Shown: piece after piece, positions 17,178 through 23,788 of the stretch
Layout of the letters: each line of letters starts with the position of its first letter
How positions within the stretch are numbered: the stretch's first letter is position 1
NCBI RefSeq assembly: GCF_039543525.1
Contig: NZ_BAABJX010000032.1
Span: forward strand, 124,001 to 188,000
Source: Algivirga pacifica
GTDB taxonomy: Bacteria; Bacteroidota; Bacteroidia; Cytophagales; Flammeovirgaceae
Reading direction: 5' to 3'
DNA length: 64,000 nt
Translations under genes and position numbers: made by a program
The notes under the pieces: generated by a model
What the model was told of the DNA's origin: nothing
What the model saw: the letters and a program-made list of their open reading frames with translations, nothing else
The model's database searches: none

Positions 17178-18677
17178 TTACTTCATGGAGACTTTCTCAA
17201 CATCTCGCTGTGACTCTCTTTTCTTAGCCTCCTCTAACCATTTAGGAATAATATTCTCTTTGAACACTTCTTTCTCCTTCTCTAACTTTTGCATATCCAA
17301 CCCCACATACTTTTGAGCCTTCTCTTTCGTAGAAATATCTGGAAATGGCACTTCTCCTTTATGTCCAAGCTTGGACAATAACCTCGCTAACTTGATACGA
17401 GCCTCCTGTGCTATTCTTGTGGCTGTCGATACAATTCTACTCACCTCTACTGGAGAGTGGAACGATCCACCATGAGAAGCTACCGAGTAATCCCATCGCC
17501 ACTGCGCATGTCGTATATCTTGCAGAATAGGTTTCATTTGCTCCTCTGTTGCTCCTAACTCCCACGCTTTTCCTGCTTCTACATGTGCTCTTACCAGTAA
17601 CTGTTCCAATTCGTTCTGTGTGCTCTTAATGCGTCGTTGTCTTTGATAAACATCCTCAATCAAGTCATCTTTTTCTTGTCTATGACACACCTGGCAAGAA
17701 TTAGCCACATTGGCCAATGGAGAGCGAATCTGATGATCCGTAAATTTCTGACCACCTTCTGCCTTGTAAGGCATATGACAATCGGCGCAGGAAACTCCTC
17801 TAGCAGCATGTACTCCCGTCATAAATAACTCATAGCCTGGATGCTGCGCTTTCAGCATAGGTGTTTTACTGATAGCATGCGTCCAATCTGAGAAGTTCAT
17901 ACTATCATAGTAAGCTTCCATGTCTTCTACCCTCGTACCATTTTTCCAAGGGAACGTTAAGTATTGAGAACCTCCCCCAGGAGCCTTTTTATTAAAGTAA
18001 TACTCCACATGACACTGTGCACAAACCAAGGTACGCATCTCCTGATGGGTAGCATCATTAATATCTTTTCCCATTGCCTCAAAGGCTTCTTTCAAGGCTG
18101 GACGGGAAATTTGCAAAGACATGGTTTTGGGATTATGACAATCAGCACAACCAATAGGGTTGGTAATCTCAGCCCCTATATCTGCCCACTTACCCGTATA
18201 AAACTCCTGAATTCCTATTTCATTCATCAAACGAGGTACATCCGGGCTCTTACACGTCCAACAAGTACTAGGCATGGGACCTGTTCCCGGGCCAGTTGGT
18301 CCTCCTGTACGTAGGGTGTTATAGATATCCGTTACGGCATAAGCATGCCCTCTAGGTTGATTATAATCTTTGGAGAAACCATAGCCTGCCCAAAGTACAA
18401 TCAAATTAGGATCTTCCTCCAAGGCATCACGCATGGCAGAACCGTTCAGGTAACTGACAAAGGAAGTATCCCTGGTTCGCATAAATGACTGGTATTGCCT
18501 TGGAAAATTCTCTCCCCAAACCTCATTCCGGGATTCATGTTCATCAATATTCACTTGGGGCTGATAAGCAAACTGACTTTCAGCTTTCCTGTTGATAATG
18601 TTATTGAGAAGAAGACTCAACAACAACACGACAACGACCGTGGCTGCAAACAGCAACCAGTTTTTCTTCTGACTCAT
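17178..18677 (-). CDS. nrfA: Cytochrome c nitrite reductase, catalytic pentahaem subunit
   Basis: Six-electron reduction of nitrite to ammonium in the periplasm. Five haem motifs are visible: CWTCK at 139-143 (the unusual Lys-ligated catalytic haem diagnostic of NrfA), then CADCH 177-181, CAQCH 219-223, CADCH 297-301 and CQVCH 328-332. VEYYF just after haem 3 supplies the Glu/Tyr calcium ligands, and KFTDHQ the active-site His region. An N-terminal hydrophobic segment (about 7-25) is a signal or anchor. The length of 499 residues is normal. Its ATG overlaps the nrfH stop by 4 bases, so the two subunits are translationally coupled. Confidence 0.98.
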   Translation of the reverse strand: MSQKKNWLLFAATVVVVLLLSLLLNNIINRKAESQFAYQPQVNIDEHESRNEVWGENFPRQYQSFMRTRDTSFVSYLNGSAMRDALEEDPNLIVLWAGYGFSKDYNQPRGHAYAVTDIYNTLRTGGPTGPGTGPMPSTCWTCKSPDVPRLMNEIGIQEFYTGKWADIGAEITNPIGCADCHNPKTMSLQISRPALKEAFEAMGKDINDATHQEMRTLVCAQCHVEYYFNKKAPGGGSQYLTFPWKNGTRVEDMEAYYDSMNFSDWTHAISKTPMLKAQHPGYELFMTGVHAARGVSCADCHMPYKAEGGQKFTDHQIRSPLANVANSCQVCHRQEKDDLIEDVYQRQRRIKSTQNELEQLLVRAHVEAGKAWELGATEEQMKPILQDIRHAQWRWDYSVASHGGSFHSPVEVSRIVSTATRIAQEARIKLARLLSKLGHKGEVPFPDISTKEKAQKYVGLDMQKLEKEKEVFKENIIPKWLEEAKKRESQRDVEKVSMK

Positions 18678-19288
18678 GGTGTTGGCTTTTTGGATTCAGT
18701 GGCTTTTTCCAGCCATTCAGGTACGAAAAGTTCTTGTTGTTCCTTGATGGGAAGAGGTTCCACATGATAGCCTACTGCGGTAAGGCTTTTCACCCTACCA
18801 TGGGGCGTTTCCCTATGACATTCCCAACAGGTTCTATCCAAGCGATCACTTAAGTGTGAATCAACCCAAGACACGCTCTTGGCATCAGTTACCTGCTCTT
18901 TATGACAACGAATACAATTGTTTTGTACAGCTTCCTGTCCTGCCTCATGCATAATAATCGCTTGTGGCTCTGCCCTTAATGTATAAATCGTAGCATGATA
19001 CAGTCCATCCTTTGCTTTAAAAGCATATTTCTTAAACACATTATCATGAGGTACATGACAATCATTACAAGTAGCCACTCCCCTATGAGAACTGTGCTGC
19101 CAGGTAATATACTCTGTGGTCATCACATGGCAATTAATACATGTTCTTGGATCATCCGAAAGATAGGACGTCACATTCGCCACCTTAGCCGTATATAATC
19201 CCAAAGCAACAATAGCTCCCATGAGTACAGCGACCACAGGCTGCCATTCTTTTGGAGGAAGTATTTTGCGTAAAAAACCCATAGACAA
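18674..19288 (-). CDS. nrfH: Membrane tetrahaem quinol dehydrogenase of nitrite reductase
   Basis: NapC/NrfH family: takes electrons from menaquinol and passes them to NrfA. A single N-terminal membrane helix (about 17-36) is followed by four CxxCH motifs at 50-54 (CINCH), 74-78 (CNDCH), 125-129 (CIRCH) and 154-158 (CWECH). Met56 in CHVM is placed where NrfH proteins have the unusual Met ligand of haem 1. The length is 204 residues, slightly longer than the Wolinella type. It is the first gene of the nrfH-nrfA-ccsBA unit. The 345-base region upstream contains a leader-type hairpin. Confidence 0.96.
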   Translation of the reverse strand: MSMGFLRKILPPKEWQPVVAVLMGAIVALGLYTAKVANVTSYLSDDPRTCINCHVMTTEYITWQHSSHRGVATCNDCHVPHDNVFKKYAFKAKDGLYHATIYTLRAEPQAIIMHEAGQEAVQNNCIRCHKEQVTDAKSVSWVDSHLSDRLDRTCWECHRETPHGRVKSLTAVGYHVEPLPIKEQQELFVPEWLEKATESKKPTP

Positions 19289-19428
19289 TCTCTATCTTGA
19301 AAAACACAAAGCAGTCCATCTATATTTAATCTCCTGCTTTTCAGATATTATTACAACAAATGTTAAAGGGAAAACAATTTACTTATGACGAATAAAAAAT
19401 AATTTCCTCCCATCCTGAAATGAAAAAA

Positions 19429-19466
19429 CCTTCTAAAAACCCTTTTGAATGAAGGTTTCTAGAAGG
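19429..19466 (-). promoter_or_regulatory. Hairpin with T-tract in the nrfH upstream region (possible leader attenuator)
   Basis: CCTTCTA and TAGAAGG pair, an A/C mismatch follows, then AAACC pairs with GGTTT. On the minus strand a TTTTTT run follows at once, giving a terminator-like structure about 140 bases before nrfH. No minus-strand gene ends here, so it either attenuates nrf transcription or blocks antisense read-through. The rest of the 19289-19633 gap holds a small ATCACT/AGTGAT hairpin near 19480 and nothing else I can support. Confidence 0.45.
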
Positions 19467-19633
19467 TATCCTCTAGTTTATCACTCCAAAGTGATTTATA
19501 TACTTGTTTTCCCTTATGAAGTTCTTTAGGTCCTCAACATTAACACTCATTAACCCCAAGCTCATTATATAACCTTATCATCTGTAAAATTCACTTTAGA
19601 TCACTAAACCACAACCTTAAACCCCCTACACTT

Positions 19634-20119
19634 ATGCCTTTCAAGAGTATCAGTATTGACGCTTACATCACACAGCAAAAACAATTACACCCTACTATCG
19701 ACACCCTTCAACTAAAAAAAGATGTCGAAACAGCCTTGAACGACTTTCACGCTGACAAAAAATGCTCCTGCGGCAATGACATTTGGGTGTTAGGCTCAGT
19801 CGGAAAAGAGAGAACCTGTTTCTCTTGTATGCTTGGAACTACTCCCACAACAAATGACCTAGAAATTGAAGGAGCAGAATACAAGGGATTTAATTGTCGA
19901 ACAGGCAGGCATATGGATGACGCTCCCCTCGAAGAGTTAAGTGGGTATTTTGATGATGATGGATTTGAGTTGAATCCTGATATAGCTCCCAAACCGACCC
20001 TATGTTCCGGGTGTATTCATGATGGACATCCATTTAGAGGCATTGTATGTAAACTTTTTAGAATGGGACAAATAGGAGGTGAGGAATTCCAATGTTGTGA
20101 TTTTCAAGCAGACAAATAG
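19634..20119 (+). CDS. Cys-rich protein of unknown function (putative metal-binding)
   Basis: I do not recognise the family. The 161-residue protein has two Cys clusters: CSCG followed 19 residues later by CFSC, which looks like a zinc ribbon or rubredoxin-like knuckle, and a C-terminal set CSGC-(x14)-C-(x14)-CC. KERTCFSCMLGTTPTTNDLE and GAEYKGFNCRTGRHMDD lie between. No signal peptide or membrane segment is seen, so it is probably cytoplasmic. It stands alone between nrfH (divergent) and an MBL hydrolase. The many paired cysteines suggest zinc or an iron-sulfur cluster, but no function is claimed. Confidence 0.8.
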   Translation: MPFKSISIDAYITQQKQLHPTIDTLQLKKDVETALNDFHADKKCSCGNDIWVLGSVGKERTCFSCMLGTTPTTNDLEIEGAEYKGFNCRTGRHMDDAPLEELSGYFDDDGFELNPDIAPKPTLCSGCIHDGHPFRGIVCKLFRMGQIGGEEFQCCDFQADK

Positions 20120-20269
20120 TCTACTTTTTTCTTTAGAGCTTGTTCATATAGAAGATGAAAATGATTCCTTCAAAAAGTAGTATATTCTCACCCTAATCAT
20201 AATTTTTTTAGAGATCATATAATCCAAAAATCAAGCAAATAAAACCACACACGATCAACAACAAACAGC

Positions 20270-21103
20270 ATGTATATCACAGAATCATTTCAATATGAAG
20301 AAGTATTAGGTTTTAAATTTGGCTACCAGCCTATCGGAAAGCCTAATATGTTTTCCCATATTTATTACGTGGATGGACTACTTATTGACACAGGACATCA
20401 AAGAGTAAGAAAAGCCGTAAAGAAAACGGTTCAAGAACTGAATGTGGAGCAAATTTTCATTACCCATCATCATGAAGATCATACTGGCAATATTCTTCCC
20501 TTACAAGCAATATATGGCTGTGAGGTATATGCGTCTGAAATGTGTTGTGAGTTGATGAAAAATCCCCCCCAATTAAGCTTTGCTCAAAAAATCACTTGGG
20601 GAGACCGAGAGGCCTATCAGCATCTTACCCCTATAGAAAATGTGATTTATACTCCTAATTATACTTTTCAGATTATTCCTATACCGGGACATGCTCCTGA
20701 TATGGTAGCCTTATATGAACCTAATAAAAAATGGCTCTTCTCTGCTGACCTGTTTATCAATACCTATATAGGTTATTTTATAGAAGATGAGAGTATTCGT
20801 GAGCAAATCAACTCCATTCAAAAAATTATAACGCTTGATTTTGAGGTGCTATTCTGTAGTCATAACCCTCAACTCTCCCATGGCAAAGAGCGATTGGTGA
20901 AGAAACTCCATTTTTTGGAAAGCTTCTTTGAAGAGGTCGCTTCTCTTCATAAGAAAGGTTATTCTCCTGATGAAATTTTCAAACTATTAGAATTAAAAGA
21001 AAACTGGATGGTCAAGATACTTTCCGGAGGAAAGCTCTCTAGGTTAAATATGGTAAGATCTGTCGTCAGAGATCTGGAAAGATCCCTGATAAACAAAGAA
21101 TAA
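20270..21103 (+). CDS. MBL-fold metallo-hydrolase
   Basis: The signature THHHEDHTGN (His66, His68, Asp70, His71) is the HxHxDH metal site. IPIPGHAPDMV supplies the next His, FSADLFI the bridging Asp and CSHNPQ the last His, so a full di-metal centre is present. The C-terminal helical region (about 210-277) resembles that of lactonase and glyoxalase II-like relatives but is too general to set the substrate. No signal peptide is seen. It is flanked by unrelated single genes and lacks an obvious operon. Confidence 0.93.
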   Translation: MYITESFQYEEVLGFKFGYQPIGKPNMFSHIYYVDGLLIDTGHQRVRKAVKKTVQELNVEQIFITHHHEDHTGNILPLQAIYGCEVYASEMCCELMKNPPQLSFAQKITWGDREAYQHLTPIENVIYTPNYTFQIIPIPGHAPDMVALYEPNKKWLFSADLFINTYIGYFIEDESIREQINSIQKIITLDFEVLFCSHNPQLSHGKERLVKKLHFLESFFEEVASLHKKGYSPDEIFKLLELKENWMVKILSGGKLSRLNMVRSVVRDLERSLINKE

Positions 21104-21159
21104 GAGTGACTTATTCTAATTTTTTATTTTTTTACCTAAACTACCCCTTGTACCTAGCA

Positions 21160-21172
21160 ATAACCCATAAAA
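21160..21172 (+). promoter_or_regulatory. Shared 5'-leader motif, copy 1
   Basis: ATAACCCATAAAA, 6 bases before the start codon at 21179, repeated exactly before the gene at 21901. Function unknown; it could be a translation or mRNA-stability element. Confidence 0.4.
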
Positions 21173-21178
21173 TCTAAG

Positions 21179-21784
21179 ATGAAAAACCTTTTAAGTACCT
21201 TCCTTGTACTGATTATCACTTATAATACCCTATCTGCCCAAACTAATGACAGTACAAAAATTTTGGATAGGTTCTTTATGTCCTCCATACAATTGGGCTA
21301 TATCAACAATAGGTCAGAGCAATTGTCTGCCGGTTTGTTTATACAAGCATCCGCAGAGTATAGAACCCCTAAAGGCCTCTTTGTCAGAGTAAATTTCGAT
21401 GACTTTAACTCCAATTATGAATTGAGATACCCTCAGGGAACCATTAATTTCTTGAGTGGTAGAGTAGCATTTAACGAGTTGATTGGTGGACTTGGGTATC
21501 GCTATGCCTACAAAAAACATAACTTTCTCATCGCACTACAATCAGGCATACGTTTTTATGGGTATCCATTTATTGAAAGTTCAGGGAGTAACCTTTCAGT
21601 AGATACTGACAACCGAACAATAGGAGTTTTCAAGTATAGTATAGGCTATGAATACGCCATCGATATTAAATCACTAGTGGTTGTAGAATTATTCAGCAGT
21701 AATGTTTTTGAGAAAAAAGACTTCTGGGAAGATCACAATGGTGCTTTTGGTTTCACGGTAGGGATCAATAGAACGATCTTTTAA
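21179..21784 (+). CDS. Secreted beta-barrel-like protein of unknown function
   Basis: MKNLLSTFLVLIITYNTLSA then Q is a typical Sec signal. The mature part alternates hydrophobic and polar residues with many aromatic and glycine positions (AGLFIQASAEYRTP, GLFVRVNFDDF, ELIGGLGYRYAYKKHNF, TVGINRTIF) and ends in Phe, as outer-membrane barrels often do. At about 180 mature residues it would form an eight-strand barrel. I cannot place it in a named family. Confidence 0.75.
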   Translation: MKNLLSTFLVLIITYNTLSAQTNDSTKILDRFFMSSIQLGYINNRSEQLSAGLFIQASAEYRTPKGLFVRVNFDDFNSNYELRYPQGTINFLSGRVAFNELIGGLGYRYAYKKHNFLIALQSGIRFYGYPFIESSGSNLSVDTDNRTIGVFKYSIGYEYAIDIKSLVVVELFSSNVFEKKDFWEDHNGAFGFTVGINRTIF

Positions 21785-21879
21785 AGCCTGTTTCTGTTTT
21801 GAATCAAACCATTGCATTTCATGTTACCCCTTAGCAAAGCATCTTAATAAATAATTTATAATGCTTTGCAGGAATAGAT

Positions 21880-21892
21880 ATAACCCATAAAA
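21880..21892 (+). promoter_or_regulatory. Shared 5'-leader motif, copy 2
   Basis: ATAACCCATAAAA again, 8 bases before the start codon at 21901. A looser version (AAACCATAAATCTAG) precedes the gene at 40242. Confidence 0.4.
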
Positions 21893-21900
21893 CGAATAGC

Positions 21901-22932
21901 ATGAAAACGTTAGTAAGTGTATTGTTTGTTTTGGTATTTCTAGGGTGTAACCAGAAGTCAAGTGATAAGACCGAAGAACAAAATCAAGAAGCAAAAGAAG
22001 TCACTGCTGAAAATTTCATTCGGGCAGAAACAGACAATATGTTTGCCCAAATGATCGGTAACGCCGGTGGTACTAATCAATTCTTTCATTTTCGAACCCC
22101 AACCCCTCTCGATAAACAGACGGTGATTCGAATGAATCGGGATGTACTATATTCCGGTGGTGTTTTTGATGCCCGAGAAGGTCTTGAGATCACTTTCCCG
22201 GAAATGCCGGACGATCGCTACGCCTCTATTTACATACTTGATAATGATCACTATGTAGAGGAAATAATTTACGAACCTGGAGATTATACGGTTGAGAGCA
22301 AGACTGATTTTGTCTACATTATTGTACGCATTCAGGTATACAATGCGGATGACACGGAAGAGATTAAAATGGTTAATGACCTACAGGATCAATTTATCGT
22401 AAAGTCTGTATCTAATCAGGAGTTCCCCGATTTCAGCTGGGACAAAAGTTCATTGGATTCTTTACGAGCTGTGTATAATGCGGAAAGTGCCCAATATGAA
22501 AGCTGGGAAGGAATGCAAGGCAAACGAGGAGAGGTCAATGAAGAAACACGTCATATTGCTGCCGCTGCTGCATGGGGCTTGTTACCAGAAGAGGCCGCCA
22601 CTTATCTTAATTACAAACCTAAAGATACGAAAGAAAACGTTTGTTATACCGCTACTTATGAGGTACCCGACAATACCGGCTTTTGGTCTATCACAGTATA
22701 TGGAGATGATGGATATATCAAAACGGAAAACTGCCTTCTAAATGGCTCTAACGTGAAGCTCAATAAAGACAGCACCTTTACGGTCCATTTTGGAAGTGAA
22801 GAAACTTGCGGGGATGTACCTAACCGACTAGATGCGCCTGAAGGGTGGAACTTCTTGTTTAGGGTTTATCGCCCTGGGAATTCAGTGCTAGATGGAACGT
22901 TTAAGTTACCTGAGGTGGAGGCGAAGAAGTGA
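21901..22932 (+). CDS. DUF1254/DUF1214-type lipoprotein
   Basis: The signal ends in LVFLGC (lipobox, Cys16). Residues about 40-150 match the DUF1254 pattern (TNQFFHFRTPTPLDKQTVIR, MNRDVLYSGGVFDA, DRYASIYILDNDHYVEE). Residues about 235-335 match DUF1214 (NTGFWSITVYGDDGYI ... PEGWNFLFRVYRPGN). Proteins with this pair are widespread, secreted and of unproven function. This one should be tethered to a membrane on the periplasmic or outer side. The middle segment (about 165-230) is helical and more variable. Confidence 0.85.
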   Translation: MKTLVSVLFVLVFLGCNQKSSDKTEEQNQEAKEVTAENFIRAETDNMFAQMIGNAGGTNQFFHFRTPTPLDKQTVIRMNRDVLYSGGVFDAREGLEITFPEMPDDRYASIYILDNDHYVEEIIYEPGDYTVESKTDFVYIIVRIQVYNADDTEEIKMVNDLQDQFIVKSVSNQEFPDFSWDKSSLDSLRAVYNAESAQYESWEGMQGKRGEVNEETRHIAAAAAWGLLPEEAATYLNYKPKDTKENVCYTATYEVPDNTGFWSITVYGDDGYIKTENCLLNGSNVKLNKDSTFTVHFGSEETCGDVPNRLDAPEGWNFLFRVYRPGNSVLDGTFKLPEVEAKK

Positions 22933-22943
22933 GGTGTTGGTTA

Positions 22944-23010
22944 TCGGTTATCATAACCATCCGAATTTAATGAAGAATGAGGAATGAAAAATGAAGAATT
23001 ATGAGGTACT
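22944..23010. repeat. Word-iterated repeat tract
   Basis: GGTTATCGGTTATCATAACC is followed by repeats of an AATGARR-like purine word (GAAGAATGAGGAATGAAAAA and onward). It belongs to the word-iterated class seen at 41.7, 45.5, 46.8, 53.6 and 63.4 kb. It opens an 856-base gene-free stretch (22933-23788) filled with palindromes. Confidence 0.6.
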
Positions 23011-23065
23011 GGTCGTAGCGTCCACGCTACGACCTAAAAGCGCTTTCGGCGAGCGTCCACGCTCG
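23011..23065. repeat. Two hairpins with core GCGTCCACGC
   Basis: GGTCGTAGCG-TCCA-CGCTACGACC (23011-23034, 10-bp stem) and CGAGCG-TCCA-CGCTCG (23050-23065, 6-bp stem). Both share the loop TCCA and the three inner GCG/CGC pairs; the outer stems differ but stay fully paired. Confidence 0.85.
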
Positions 23066-23125
23066 GGTGGAGGTTGGTGATGGATTGATAGATCGAATAA
23101 AAAATCACCTTGTTTCGTAAAGTGA

Positions 23126-23167
23126 CGGGATGAATCCCGCCCCTATGTGATATCACCCTTTCAGGGT
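23126..23167. repeat. Three adjacent palindromes
   Basis: CGGGAT-GA-ATCCCG (23126-23139), GTGATATCAC (23147-23156) and ACCCT-TTC-AGGGT (23155-23167). They belong to the same palindrome-rich intergenic stretch; the ATGAAT core recurs at 23323-23336 in CAAGATGAATCTTG. Confidence 0.7.
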
Positions 23168-23246
23168 TTAGGTAGCATACAATTCAGTTATCTTTGCTAG
23201 GGATGGAACACCAAAGTATGTTAGTTCAAGGATATCCTTGGACTAG

Positions 23247-23316
23247 AAATGACGGAAGCATTTGCTTCCGAATTGTCGTGAAATAAGCGACTCGAAAGCA
23301 AATGCTTTCGTCATTT
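23247..23316. repeat. Inverted repeat made of two self-palindromic arms
   Basis: The arm 23247-23271 contains CGGAAGCA-TT-TGCTTCCG; the arm 23292-23316 contains CGAAAGCA-AA-TGCTTTCG. The arms are each hairpins and are also reverse complements of each other at 23 of 25 positions, with a 20-base spacer. Confidence 0.8.
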
Positions 23317-23494
23317 TGGGTACAAGATGAATCTTGCACCAACAAGCTTTATATATGAAAATGGAAGGCTAATTGTAAGTAGAGAGCCTTCTAATATTCA
23401 TTCGTACATACTCTTTTATTACAACCATTCCTTAAAGCTTGTTTAGAATACATCAACCTATATTGATGGCGTAATATGAATAATTATATAAAGT

Positions 23495-23530
23495 AAAACC
23501 ACTTCTTCCCATTCAGGAAGAAGTGGTTTT
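23495..23530. terminator. Bidirectional terminator-like hairpin
   Basis: AAAACCACTTCTTCC pairs perfectly with GGAAGAAGTGGTTTT (15 bp, loop CATTCA). The A-rich and T-rich ends make it usable from either strand. It lies between the DUF1254 lipoprotein gene and purL, which converge. Confidence 0.7.
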
Positions 23531-23593
23531 AAAAATCCTAACATATAGAACACACTACTGACGCAGTGCTGTTCACTTAAGGATATGGTAGAC

Positions 23594-23714
23594 ACTGGTC
23601 TTTGCGTCCTCGCAAAGACCCTATCATAATGGGAGCGTCCTCGCTCCCGATCTGTAAACTTGAGCGTGGACGCTCAATTCATGTTAAGGTCTTCGCGAGG
23701 ACGCGAAGACCAGT
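23594..23714. repeat. Cluster of four GCGTCCWCGC hairpins in mirrored order
   Basis: GGTCTTTGCG-TCCT-CGCAAAGACC (23597-23620), GGGAGCG-TCCT-CGCTCCC (23631-23648), then in reverse orientation TTGAGCG-TGGA-CGCTCAA (23660-23677) and GGTCTTCGCG-AGGA-CGCGAAGACC (23688-23711). The first and last are also reverse complements of each other including the flanking ACT/AGT, so the cluster is a palindrome of palindromes. It lies 75 bases past the purL stop and may also act as its terminator. Confidence 0.85.
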
Positions 23715-23788
23715 TTCTACCTTTTTACTTTCGGCTTAAGTTGACCTCATTAGTCTCTAATTCACGGCCAAAAACCGATAAGATATCA

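Noticed and set aside
23011..23714. Possible CRISPR array
   Set aside because: The repeats are short hairpins of unequal spacing and orientation; there are no uniform spacers and no cas genes.
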